In this document: positions 1 through 12,188 of the stretch, piece after piece
Layout of the letters: every line of letters starts with the position of its first letter
Numbering within the stretch: position 1 is the first letter of the stretch
DNA from: Monilinia fructicola
Taxonomy: Eukaryota > Ascomycota > Leotiomycetes > Helotiales > Sclerotiniaceae
DNA: 64,000 nt
NCBI GenBank assembly: GCA_008692225.1
Contig: VICG01000001.1
Location: forward strand, 1,290,501 to 1,354,500
Direction of reading: 5' to 3'
Made by a program: the position numbers and the translations under genes
The notes under the pieces: model-generated
What the model saw: the letters and a program-made list of their open reading frames with translations, nothing else
Told to the model about the DNA's origin: nothing
Databases searched by the model: none

Positions 1-336
1 ACGGGATGACGGATGAGTTGTTGTCTGGAAACTAGATGGGGAACTAGTTTAGCTACGATCATGTCAAGATGTAGTTCTATATGATGGTCTTACGCTAGAA
101 TCTAAGCTACGAATGGAATGCAGGGGACATCTGATCTTCCTTACGCTACCCGGTATCGGTCTGTGTAAGTTAGAGCAAATCTTTGTTTGCTTGAGCGCAG
201 ATGGAAAATCAATGGAAGTCTCTGGATATTTCTTCATATATAGCAACATCAATTGCCCTCCCTAAATGTTCATACTCATCTCGTCTTCAAGTCTTCCCAA
301 GTATCCATTCAGTACAATCGATACACTCTCTTCAAT
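1..336. other. upstream region of laccase
   Basis: This stretch holds the 5' flank of the laccase gene. A TATATA box sits near 237-242, about 95 bp before the chosen start codon. Short open frames on both strands have no protein-like character, and nothing else is recognised. Confidence 0.5.
237..242 (+). promoter_or_regulatory. putative TATA box of laccase gene
   Basis: TATATA about 95 bp upstream of the laccase ATG at 337, a usual distance for a fungal core promoter. The assignment is by position only. Confidence 0.4.
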
Positions 337-2293
337 ATGTTTGTCGGCGGTATTATAGCGAGCATCCTTGGAGGATCCGTTGGATTCATGAACTCTTTGT
401 CCCAGGAAGCAACTAATGGGTGAGTCTTAGTCCTGTGGTTGACTAAACGCCATTTCATCGCTTTTTACTTACAATCATATTCTTTAGAAAATCTCTCTGG
501 GGAACTTTTGACAGTCCACATCTCCCTCCTTTCCTCACGAACAATCCTCTTCCAGGTGGATTCCCTTGGGGATCGTTGACGGCTGGTGGCAGCAACCCTT
601 ACACTTCAGCCCCCGATACAGGAGTTGTCCGTTCCTACGACTTCACCATCACCAGAGGAAAAATCGCTCCAGATGGATATTCTCGGGATGTTATATTGAT
701 CAACGGGCAATATCCAGGGCCACTTCTCGAGGCCAATTGGGGTGATACCTTTGAGGTTACGGTTCACAACCAGATTACTGGACCCGAGGAAGGGACAACA
801 ATGCATTGGCACGGCTTGTTACAGAAAGGAACTCAGGATATGGATGGTGTACCTGCTATATCCCAATGTCCTATTGCTCCTGGTGATTCTTTCAAGTATA
901 CGTTCAAGGCCGACCTCTATGGAAGTTCCTGGTACCACTCACATTATTCTGCTCAATATGCTGGTAAGTTTCAAGATTTTTCCACTGTTATCTTTCCCAC
1001 TAACATTGTTTAGGTGGACTCGTAGGACCTATGGTTATCCATGGGCCCAGCAACGCTCCATATGATGTTGATCTTGGACCAATCTTCGTGCAGGATTACT
1101 ATCATAAGGACTACTTTACCATTGTTGAAGAACTTATGGCCAGTGGTGCAGCATCAAATCCCAAACCAGCGTCCGATAATAACCTGATCAACGGAAAGAT
1201 GTCCTTTGACTGTTCTACCAAGGCTAGTGGAGATAACACTGAATGTTCTGACCTTGCGGGTATCTCTCAGTTCAAGTTCCAAACAGGGAAGACACATAGA
1301 TTGAGATTAATCAATGCTGGTTCTGAGGGTATGCAAAGGTTCAGTATTGATGGACATAAACTGGTTGTCATCGCTAACGACTTTGTACCCATCGTAAGTA
1401 ACTCGACACTCATTTCCCAGTGCGAATACTAATCGATACAGAAACCATACACCACCACTGTCGTCACCTTGGCAGTTGGTCAAAGAGCCGATGTCCTCGT
1501 CACTGCCAATGTGGGAAACCCAGACTCCGCATACTGGATGAGATCAAACATTTCCACCATCTGTTCTATTGCCAACCAGCCAATTGCCCTCGCAGCAGTC
1601 TACTATGACCAAGCAGACACAACCAAAGCTCCCCAAAGCACAGCTTGGGACGTACCTGATCCAGGAACCTGTGCAAACGATGATCTCTCAGTAACTGAAC
1701 CCTATTACTCCATCGCCGCACCCGATCCTGCCACAACCCAAAACATGGATATCAATTTCTACGTGAACGATACCGGACACTTCCTCTGGACGCTCGGCGG
1801 AACATCTTATCGCGCAAACTACAACAACCCCATCCTCCTCCTCGCCAATGAAGGTAACACCTCCTACCCAGAAGAATGGAACGTCCAAAACTTCGGTAGC
1901 AACACCACTATCCGTGTCATCGTCAATAACCCGACCCCCGCCGCCCACCCTATGCATTTACACGGTCACAACATGCAAATTCTCTCCGAGGGAGACGGCG
2001 ACTGGGACGGCACAACCATCACCCGACAGAGCAACCCTCAACGAAGAGATGTCCAACTCGTGCGACCAAATGGTCACTTCGTATGGCAAATCACCACCGA
2101 CAACCCAGGAGTCTGGCCTTTCCATTGTCACATCGCATGGCACGTCAGTGGAGGTTTGTCGGCGAGCGTTTTGGAGCGTCCCGCTGATATCCAGAAGAGC
2201 TTGACGATTTCACAGGAGTCGCAAGATACTTGCACGCAGTGGAACGCGTACACCAACCGCGCCACCGTGGACGAAATCGATTCCGGTATCTAA
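337..2293 (+). CDS. secreted laccase (multicopper oxidase), 4 exons
   Basis: A p-diphenol:oxygen oxidoreductase (laccase) that oxidises phenols extracellularly and reduces oxygen to water. Exons 337-419, 488-963, 1014-1393 and 1442-2293 join to an intact frame of 596 residues, the usual length for ascomycete laccases. All four copper-ligand regions are visible: HWHG near residue 134, HSHYS near 178, HPMHLHGH near 482 and HCHIAWH near 541. The residue ten after the type 1 cysteine is Leu, as in many ascomycete laccases. The first 20 residues ([12 protein letters not shown]) are hydrophobic and form a plausible signal peptide, which supports the start at 337. The protein ends in DEIDSGI rather than the DSGL plug known for several ascomycete laccases, so the C-terminus resembles that plug without being identical. 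Likely roles are detoxification of plant phenolics, lignin attack or pigment formation; the sequence cannot separate them. Confidence 0.93.
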
Positions 2294-3463
2294 ATCAAAT
2301 AGATGGTCAATTTGGGACTAGGGACTTGAGAGGGGTTCGGTGTTTGGATATACATTCTCAGTGTGGTTTCATGGGCGCCTATAGAGTCTGGATACTTTTA
2401 ACTTTTAATTTTAAGATTGGGATGGGACTGGGGCTGGGAGCTTGGTCATAAAAGTTGTATAATAGGATAGGGCGGGTGAGGATAGGAAGAGAGGGGACCG
2501 GATGCCTGGCTGGATGGTTAGATGGATGGGAGTGCTTAGGATCCAGGGATCGATCGATATAGTATTTTAATTTTCATGCACATACATGCTTAGATAGTAA
2601 TAAAATTAGCAATAACAATAATAAGATTTATATTTTCATAATCGTAATATATCTGGTCTTGGTGCTTGTACGTTGAGTGCTTCGTGTGATGTCACCTCAG
2701 ATGATCACCTCTTTGATTTGAGATTTCTTTGAGGATCCATAGATAAGTTTCTAATTCCAGGGCTGTGTGAGGGGGAATAAAGAAGTGGTTCGCTCATTGT
2801 TATATTATTTCTATCCATCTATCTACCTTCCATCTATATACATCCTATACACACATATATCGATACCTCTTAGTATCCAGAAAACAACACACCAACACCA
2901 CACCAAACAAAACCAGCTTCAATCCAACACCAAATCAACCTACACCAGCTATCTAAACCAGCTATCTAAACAAGCTCACTGAGAGTATAGCCACGAGAAA
3001 GAACTCAGGATGAAGTGCACACCTATATTTGTGAAATGATCACACATCCCAATCTCATATCTCATCTACCAAAGACCTTCCATCTGCCCACGTCCACCAC
3101 GAGCCTTTAACTCTCTACATCTATGCCTATACACCTCTACAATAACTTTACTAACTCCACCAACCGTATACTCACGCACTCATTTCGCTGCAAAACCCAT
3201 ATGCATTCACCATCAAACACCAATATCAACGTTGAACCACCAAAAAAAGAAGAGAGATACATTACTTTCTCACTCACATCCCACCATATACAGCTCAACC
3301 TTCCCCCTTTCCATGCCCATCTAGACTTCCCTTTGTATAAATAGCGGCTGGAAATGCCTCTTCTATTTATTTATTTACCTATCAATCTTTTTATGCACAG
3401 AGAGAATATTATCTAGATCCGGTCCCACAAGATTAATCATGATATTGATATCGATATCTCTAG

Positions 3464-3477
3464 CATACATACATACA

Positions 3478-3506
<29 letters not shown>
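3464..3506. repeat. CATA tetranucleotide microsatellite
   Basis: About eleven uninterrupted CATA units, followed by a partly related AT-rich tail. No coding context. Confidence 0.9.
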
Positions 3507-3508
<2 letters not shown>

Positions 3509-6114
3509 CCATTATTCATATAAGCTCTCCCTCTCCAGAATCCATATAATTATGGATATCATCAACCCAGCCGCAAAACAACAAACGCACGAACTACAAC
3601 CTTGAACCATAAATAAACGAAACATACAACCAAGATGTAAGTAAGCTATTATCCCTCGGCATAAAGTTATGTCCCGCGCAAACTCGTATATTTGTTTACT
3701 TTTTTTCCTCCTTTCATTATCGCAAGGGTTACGGATATCAATCCCCGGGGTGTCGTGCAGAGGATCGCACGGAGAATTGGATACGAGTAGCTACAGTACA
3801 GTAGCTAGCTTAAGGTTGAGGTTGCTGGATGGAGGATAGAAGATAGAGTTCGTTGGCAGCCCTGGTGGTAGGTGGGAGTGGAACTAGAATTCTGGGTCTA
3901 GCCCTATCCAGGATGGGCAGGCCCCTTTTCATTTTTAGCGGGTCATTATCCTGTGTGGCTACCCACCGGATTGAAGGTTATTGATATCGATGCCGATCTT
4001 TCTTTTTCGATGCTGCGGGGCGGTTCTGGTTTATTCATGGATATGATGAGTATGATATGGATATTATGGATTTTGGGATGGCTATTTATCTCCGTGGATT
4101 TGCGGTATGGGAATTGGGGAGTGGGTGGGTGGTGGGTTTGGAGAGCCAAGAGCGATGATCATGAGTGAGAGGGGATATTTTGATTTGTTTACTTGTACAA
4201 CAGGATATGTTACAATTCATGTTGGATTTCTAAGATTTATCTATGCAAGAATGATGAATTAGTATGGAAGGGGCGCGATATTCATTTTATGCTCGATGAT
4301 AGGCGACGAGATGTTGAAAATCTAGATGTCCGAGTTGGATGAGATAGGATCACCAGTGGGTGAAGATATGTTATGTTTCTACCCAGTAGATAGTTCAACG
4401 TACAGTATCGTGTGGTTTGTGAATACCCAACACTGTAATCCAATAGATGATGCCCTCTTATCTGTCAAATGTACTGTTTTCAAACCCTCCGGAATTGCCT
4501 GGGCAAGCGGCTGATACTTACCATCTACCTACCAACTAGATATTGGATTAATTCCAATAGTATGCATTTATACTTGGATAGTAATGTGCCAAAACTCCCT
4601 TCACAAACGCAATTTTTTAATCGAAGCGGCTAAGAACACTCGGCACTTTTTCTTTTTATTACAATAGACGTCGAAAAATGGAAATCATCATGTCGATCGG
4701 TGGATGGTCCAAACCCCTTCGTTTTTGACTGTTTACATAGAATGTGATAGGCTCTTTCAGAAGACCTTGCATGCTAAGTCGTCTGAGTTTGATAGGTGGT
4801 GTTCCTATGTATTAGTATTCCATGGGGTGAAAACCGAGTTTCGACTGGTTGTATGGCATTTCAAAACTAGATAATGCTTTGTGATTTGTTAGTGGCCACC
4901 TGGGTTTTGATAGCTAATGATTTGAATTGTAAAAATTCAGATGGGTGATGATGGGGAGGCTGGGTTGACGGTCTGCGAGTATGCTTCGTATAGCCTTGAT
5001 ATATCGGGTAAATAGACCCATCCTGCAAAGTTCTGGCTACAATTGTTGATTGTCTTTCGGCTCTCAGTGCTAGTATTTAGCAAATGTATATCCGAGGAGC
5101 CGGAATCCGACAATACGAAGCTGTGATGCTGGAGCATGAAAACACCGTTCGGCTCATGCTTAGTCTCCTTGACCATAAGACAGATGTGAGCGCTGCTAAG
5201 TGATAGGCCAAAAGATGACTGTCCGAAGATGGTAAGAGAAGATGTTACTTCACTGTATGTTGCCTCCCGTCTTTACAGATGAAAGTAAAACTGAAATATG
5301 GATTTCAAGCGAAGCCTTAATTATGTGAGAACAAAGTCTTGAATGAATATTGATGCAGAGAAGATCAAAACTGCTTTACTCAAGCGTTGTCTTCAGATGA
5401 AAGAGGACGAAGGGTGGTGGAACTACTACCGGAGCATTATTTTACATTGATCGCGTTCAAGCTTTGCGGGAGTTAGTGCCGCCCAAAGAGATACTGCTTT
5501 GACTCGGGAGTATGTGCTCGAGCCGTTGAAATGTCATCATCATAGAAGAGCGGGATCAACGGCAAACAAAGCGGACGAGGCGCAGCTTTATCTATTCCAA
5601 ACATAATAGGGGCGTTGGGAATCTATGAAAACTCTGGGTCATGGTACGTCGCGGGTTTGTTTCAGAATATCCCATCTTATTTCTTCCTCCTCTTTATTTG
5701 TCCATCTCAAGAGAAGGATAGCTCTAGCCGTAAGCTTGAAAATATCATTGCACGGACCTGAAGTTGTATGTCATTGGATTGTTTCGCAACTAGACGAATA
5801 TAGATATTTTTCCGAACTGGAGACTTCTTGTCCTGGAAATTGTTTCAGTGTTTGACAGCTTCAATCAAGCCTCAAATTTTACAGCACTGGAGTAGTCGAT
5901 CGGAGAATGTTTGCCGACAAAATGAGTCCTGCATGAATTGTGACATCACTTATTTTGGGATTCAGCTCTCACGACTGGACTTGTGGTTGAACGGATGAAA
6001 ATTCCGCATCGGAAGGCAGGGCCTGGTGGGCTATAGATCAGATGTATGATGCAAATTGCCTGAAGTTGCCGCTGGCAGTGCTAAGGTTGGACATCATATA
6101 TTTTAGAGTTTGCG

Positions 6115-6122
6115 TATATAAT
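6115..6122 (+). promoter_or_regulatory. putative TATA box of cupredoxin-like gene
   Basis: TATATAAT about 75 bp before the ATG at 6195, followed by a pyrimidine-rich stretch, as in fungal core promoters. Position-based call. Confidence 0.45.
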
Positions 6123-6194
6123 ACACTCTCCCAACTTTACCTGAAAACTTGATAGCTTCTCCAAAACAACTAATCATAACTCACCTAAAAGCTA

Positions 6195-6881
6195 ATGACC
6201 ATGTTTTTCCCTCAATTTTCCACAGTTGCCTTGATGGCAGCTGGTATAGTAGCTGGCAGTAAGTCTTCTTGAGTCTACTTCATATATATCAACAGCTAAC
6301 GTAACCGCAGTTCCAATGGAAGCCCCCAGTGCACCCAATTCAAAACTCCATACTGTTGTGGTTGGCTCAAGCAACACTTCTTTCCTCCTTTTCACACCAC
6401 AAGAAATCACGGCGCAGCCCGGCGACAAAGTGGAATTCCAATTTTCTCAAAGAAACCATACCGTCACCCAGTCTGCGTTTGAGTCACCGTGCGAGCCAAT
6501 AGCCAATGCAATCAACAGCGGCTTCGTTCCAACAGCAGCAAATCAAAGCATGGTCACGACCTTTACTATGACAGTCAATGGTACCGCTCCAATGTTCATG
6601 TACTGTGCGCAAGGAAAACATTGTCAGGCTGGAATGGTCTTCACAATTAACGCATCGTAAGAGATCCCGATACCACGCCCGTTGGTCTATCATAGGAAGC
6701 TTTCACTAATAGAGTATTTAGGAATGGGACCCAAAACTTCGGGACATATAGAGCGGCAGCAGCCAAAGCAGCAAAGAACATTCCAGCAGCGAAAGTCAGC
6801 GGTGGTGTATTGGGGCAGATTACTGCTGAAAAGGCTACCACAGTTCCACTGCGAAGGAGGTTCAAGGAGCACAGAGCTTAA
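6195..6881 (+). CDS. small secreted cupredoxin-like blue-copper-type protein, 3 exons
   Basis: Exons 6195-6258, 6311-6656 and 6722-6881 give 189 residues. The second intron has donor GTAAGA and acceptor TTTAG at 6721; without it the frame would stop at 6658 in the middle of the fold's last strand. Residues 1-20 form a signal peptide. The body matches the fungal extracellular cupredoxin family: an early beta strand ending in PGDKVEF, then His71 (NHTV), Cys120, His125 and Met130 (YCAQGKHCQAGM), which is a complete H-C-H-M type 1 copper site. Cys82 and Cys126 probably form the fold's disulphide. The tail is Ala/Lys/Arg-rich, not the Ser-rich GPI tail many relatives carry, so a soluble wall-associated or secreted protein is likely. 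The function of this family in fungi is not settled. A start at the second Met (6201) is equally possible. Confidence 0.82.
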
Positions 6882-7626
6882 TCCGAGTGTTTTTGATGAA
6901 AGGGTTTAAATCCGACTAATGATATTGTTTGTTTGTTGGCGGTGCAGGTTAGGGTTCTCCCACAAATGGTTTTAGTAACCACGGGTAATGTTTTGTATAA
7001 AACGATAGCTCTTTCTCTCTCGTTCTTTTCACGATGCTTTACTTTGTCTTCAGATTGGCCGTGTTTGGGACCTGGTTTTTACCTCTTATATGAAGATATG
7101 TAGCTATAAATTGTGGCGGCTCGCAACTGAGTCGGGTGGCCACTGGAATTACCTTCAATCTTATATCAGCCATCACTAGCTTTATAATGAAGTGATTCAA
7201 ATCCTAAAGTTGCATAATTGAAACTTCCAAAACATGATTGATATGCTTATTTCACAAAGTTTTGTATTTGGGTTTTGTATTTGGGGCAATGTGCAGTTCA
7301 AAAATGAAATCCGGATCATTTGCATTGACCGTTCTGGAGAAATCGATGCACTGCTTAGTCGGCAATACATGCCAAGACGTTTTCTCCCTCCTATGCCCAT
7401 TTTTGATCATGAGATGTGAGGATGCAACACCACTGACATGATCTGAAGGATAGAGGTGTATTAAACATATCAAAAAATAAATAGAATGCTAGTAAGCTCT
7501 ACCCCGCGACTGAAAACCGCAGCCAGCCAAGAAATGGCATATAACGAAGCCTGATATTTACAATAAACACATTGATGGATACTTCTGTCCCTTCTATCTC
7601 CATCCGACCTCTCTATAAAACCTTCT
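6882..7626. other. intergenic region between convergent genes
   Basis: The cupredoxin-like gene and the GH92 gene converge here. Only short overlapping frames on both strands around 7190-7480 are present, with no protein features. Confidence 0.5.
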
Positions 7627-10137
7627 CTAATCCGTGTGCACCTCCGTTGCAGGACTAGGAACCCTCTCGCCTCCCTCATCCCATCCACTCGGCTCACCCC
7701 CCAGCACAAACTCCATTGTCCCCCCCTCCTCAAAAATATCACTCCACTCCACCCAATTCTTGTCCCAATCTTTCCCATTCACCTTCAAACTCTGCACGTA
7801 ATAATTCGTATCCCCATTTCCATCTCCGCCCGTACTCGTAATTTTCAATGTCTTGCTACCATAACCGGAGGATCCACGAGGTCCTAAATTAATAGTTGTG
7901 GATTCAAACCATGGTGATGTGATTAAGAAATTGGGAGTTGCGGTGATGGGATAGAGACCAAGCATATTCCAAATTAGCCATGTTTGCATGGCGCCAGCGT
8001 CAGAGTTACCGGGTAGACCGTTGGGAGCGAGAGTATAGGTTTTGGCAACTTTTCGTGATTGGTAGGTTGAGCGGGATTGGTTATTGATGAAGTTGTAGAG
8101 GTAAGGAACATTGAATGTGCTGGTTTGTGTGAGTGTATTTCTTCAAAAGAGATTTCTTGCAGTAAGACGACTAAGGAAAAAAGGAGAGATACACTTCATT
8201 TGTTCCATCAAAGATAATACCACCTGGGTTGTTCGGGTTAGCTCCAATCGTAAACATAGTATCTAATCTTTTGTAGAACGTAGATTCGCCTCCCATGTAT
8301 ATAATAATAGTATCCATATCATGAATATCGCCCCAGGAATAGTGCCACGAGCTTCCTTCATAAAATGGATCGCCCCAATATCCGTCATTATTTAACGGAT
8401 CTACACCCACAAAAGGACTCGAAGAACCTGCTGCTGTACGAGGAACCACAAAGCCGGAGTATCCAATGGAAGTTAAATTGTGATTCCAGTGATTCCTCCA
8501 ATTACGCGAGCGTGCAAGATACTTGGCTGCATCATCTGTTTTCCTCAGGCCACTAGCTACCTGATAAAGAGAGAAATCATTGTATGCGTAATCGACGGCG
8601 CGTGAACCAGCACGACTATATGTTGGAGTGATATAACCATATGTTTTCCAGTCGGGCAATGCGCCTCTTCCTTCTTTTGTCGATGAATCTGGAGCCATTG
8701 GGTCTGGTGGTACAGTGTTGGGGGGTTGAACTTCAGCATCTTTAACCATGGCTGCGTAGCCATCGTCCCAATTGATTTGACCTCTTACCCCTTTCACGTA
8801 AGCGTCGGCAAGAACATTGTCTGCGTTAGAACCACCTTGTGTACGACCATTATAGTTGGAAGAGCGAGCATCTGGCATGTAGCCATCATGACGCCAAATA
8901 TCAATCAAGGATCGAATGTATTCTTCATAAGCGGTAGGTTGAAGAACGTGAAACAAAGCTGTTCCGCAACGAAATAGATCCCATAGAGTGAAGATATCTT
9001 GATAATACGGTTCTGTGGAAGTCCATCCAGGGTTTTCTCCTGTTTGGTTTGTTGGGAGAAGGCTCATGAAATACATGGATGTATACAGTAATCCCAGGTT
9101 TGTAGCATTAGTGGAAGTGGTTGTTATTCTTGATAGAACTTCATCATTCCAAATAGATTTGGTATTCGAAACGACGGTTGAAAATGTGGTATCATCTGGG
9201 ATCTCGTTATTGACATTCTGGCATGCTTTCTCCTTGGAGATCCACGAAATTCCAACACGTGATGCAATAGCGGTAGTATTGAATGTATAGAGTCCACCAA
9301 TGACGGTATTTGAATTAGCTGCAGTGGCTGAGTTGTTGGGCTCAATGACACTACCTCCAGCAGCGGAATTTGTGTAAACGTTGGAAGAAGAAGGTGTCAC
9401 GTTAAAATAGCCGCCTTGATAAATTAGCTTAGAACAGGATCAAAAGGTATAAAGTGAAATTACATGAATATATCGTCCAATCAGGGGATCTGTTCCATCC
9501 GTTGTTATAAACACCAGATGCCTCGTAATGACCATCTGGAAATATCTGGAAACTTCCTCCGTCGTATGCTTGACTCAAGCCTTGACCTCTGAAGGATGGA
9601 AGCACATGGCTAACATCAATCAAAATGTTGTTTAGGGTGCTCGAAAGGGGGAAAGTGTATTGATACAGCCCAGCATGAGAGGTAGCGGCAAGCTCGATAA
9701 TAACATTCTCACTTGTCTGGGCCCGATAGTAGCCCACAGAACCTTGATCAGGGGACGCTCTACCGACAGTTATACTTGAGAGAGGGTTTGTAATTCGTCC
9801 AATCAAAGGTAATTGCGCAACTGTTCCATATTTTGGTGCACCTCCAGTGCCTTGTTCATGCATCATACTAAAGCCAGAAAAGTTGCCATTAGGTAGATAG
9901 CCCGAGTATGAGTCGGTACCTTGAACAAGTAGATCTGGACCAAGCTTGACCATCCCCCAGGGTCGAGCAACACCAGGGAAGTCATTGCCACCGCTTTGTG
10001 ATCCGGTACTTATATTGTTAGATACTTCATATCAAATGTCTTCAATGTACTCACAACACATTCACATATTGAGAATAATCGGTTTGCGCTTGGACAGCGT
10101 TCAATATAAAAAGAGGGAAGATCCAAACCAAATTCAT
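7627..10137 (-). CDS. GH92 alpha-mannosidase, secreted, 4 exons
   Basis: Exons on the minus strand are 10137-10055, 10008-9464, 9414-8193 and 8140-7627, giving 787 residues, the normal length for a GH92 enzyme. The family consists of calcium-dependent inverting exo-alpha-mannosidases, mostly alpha-1,2-specific. N-terminal residues 1-18 are a signal peptide ending at AQA. Family motifs follow in order: GGNDFPGVARPWGMVKLGPD near residue 35, MHEQGTGG in the N-terminal beta domain, FYEGSSWHYSW in the (alpha/alpha)6 domain, and LPGNSDAGAMQTW with the catalytic acidic region near the C-terminus. The third intron uses a GTATCT donor. The enzyme probably trims mannose from fungal or host glycoproteins outside the cell. 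Exact linkage cannot be told from sequence. The start at 10137 was chosen because it gives the signal peptide; a longer upstream frame is in another phase. Confidence 0.9.
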
Positions 10138-12188
10138 ATTTCACGGACACGCTTTGGATAACTGGAGTGGTTGAGAGAAGTACACTGGATATCATGAGAG
10201 TTCTTATAGAGACCAATGATCCAGGGTTCTATATTGGGTTGAGTGGAATCTCATAGGAGTTACCTAAAGAGGAGATGCTCAAAAGACTGTGTTGAATATT
10301 AGGCGCATGGGTAAACTTGGAGTATAAGATCACATTCTTTTGGGGGGGATAACAATATTTAATGATGCAGTACAACCCAACAATTTGTATAGAAAATGTG
10401 TGAATGTTCAAAGATAGCAAGGTGATTGGAAGCAATGTCACCTTGAATCCCATGCAACTCATACACATGGTAGAAAGGAGATGCCAAGAACTTTCTGAAT
10501 TGGGAATAACTGGGTTCGAAACTATCGAAGTGTAGCCATTCAAAGTGGTGATCAGCTTTCCCATCTAATGACATTGTCACTTGATGGTCCATAGTACACT
10601 GTGAATCATTCCAAACATTATTAGCCCCATTAAACTCAAGAATAGTTAATATGGACCTCAGCATCAACAGCTGGTCCACACGTGCGAGCGACGTGAGACC
10701 TCATTGTAGTGTTGGTGATTGTTCTCCTGATCTGGAGATCCAATGAATTGCTTGGAATTTGTGGGGTTAGTCGATAACGTCTCTCTTCCGATGTAACACT
10801 ATCCAACCATGATAACGAAAAGAACCTCATGGTTTTCTTAGAAAGTTTACAGGTAAGAAGAAATTGATGGGCCATCGCAGAGACACACATAAAGTCGAGT
10901 TAATCGATACAGCGTGGTCCTGAAGTAAGGATCAACTATGAGCCTTGAGTCATGAGATTACAGAGTATAAGATGGCAAGAAGAAATGTTGGATGCAACCT
11001 TTGGTTTGGCTGAGTTGAGTTGGATCTGAGAATTTTTTGTTCTCTGGGGTTTTGACTTGTGATCGCCTTGAAGTCTTAGCGGGCGGCTACTTTATTTAAA
11101 TTAATGATGAACAAGCCACTAGTCAGGCGGATTTAGCGCTCGAACAACAAGAAATACTGAAGCATGATTTGCGATTAGGTCTTTCAATTCGCTAAAAGTA
11201 GATTAAGCCACAGGCTCCAGTGATGATTAATCTCCGACGACATTGATGTTGTGCATTTTGCCTGTTCTTCTTACTACCATCATTCACTTCATCTAGATCA
11301 ACACGCGTGATTTTTCCTTCTCAGTATATAAATTTATAATAACCAAGTTCAATTCTGTTTCTTTCGGCTTATGAATGAACCCCTTTAAACATGATCTAGC
11401 CCCGCGGCGGCTACGGGTAAATTCAACCACATCAATACAACCTACAAGTACATTTCAGCTATACATCTTTGAGTGAAAATAATGATAGTAAGTCCGCATC
11501 GTGGAATGATGAAGAAACAAAGTTCGTAAAGTATGGAGAATGTATGATTATACGAGTACTTGGGATCGAGTTATTGAGGCATCGCTGTGAGGATTGTTGA
11601 TCGCGGGTGACCTCCTTCTTTGTATGAGGCGGGCCCCTAATTTGAGTCGCTACCTTTCACAATGTCGCCGTTATCTTAAGATTTTCGAAATATGTTCCAA
11701 ATATCTCAATTTCTTTTGCCTGGTCTCTCTTAAATTGCTGCGTAGTCTCGATCATTGCATCTGCACCTTTGCTATTTATGTAGGGCTGCTTATGGACTAC
11801 TCCCTCCGAACATAGGAGGCAAAAGATTTGCTCCTTTATTATTCACGTCATAATGAACTGTTCGTACTTGGAGATAACTGTATCGCTAAACTACTAAAGC
11901 CCGCTCAGACGATTTTACTGCACATCTAATGATGTTTTTAAGCATGAGCAGAGCATTGGATAGGAGAAACGAATATCAACAGAAGTCAGCATTTTTTCTA
12001 TCTAATCTGTCTCTGTTTCTTTCCCCCTCCAAAGAAAACTTTCAAGGAAATATATATACAAAAAATATGTTATTTGGAGTTTTTATAATAGAGAGCCCAA
12101 CCAATTGTGTGGATGAATGGCCGATGCCAATGCCCAACCTTAAAGTTTGCGAAGAAGCAATATTGATAGTGAGTGAAGTGATATATCA
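10138..12188. other. 2 kb gene-free region, promoter of GH92 gene
   Basis: This holds the GH92 promoter and the 3' flank of the ABC transporter gene. Two overlapping minus-strand frames of 84-111 codons lie at 10229-10890; they lack a coherent splice structure or recognisable domain. Nothing else is identified. Confidence 0.45.

Larger units (their letters stand above)
2294..6194. other. 3.9 kb region without recognisable gene
   Basis: No open frame here looks coding: the longest are about 60-80 codons and have no family features. It contains a CATA microsatellite near 3464-3506, a 13-bp duplicated word near 2946-2972 and AT-rich tracts around 2580-2650. It probably includes the 3' UTR of the laccase and the promoter of the cupredoxin-like gene. 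Confidence 0.5.

Noticed and set aside
10229..10890. Overlapping minus-strand frames of 84-111 codons upstream of the GH92 gene
   Set aside because: They overlap in different phases, cannot be joined by plausible introns and show no family features; probably promoter/leader DNA.
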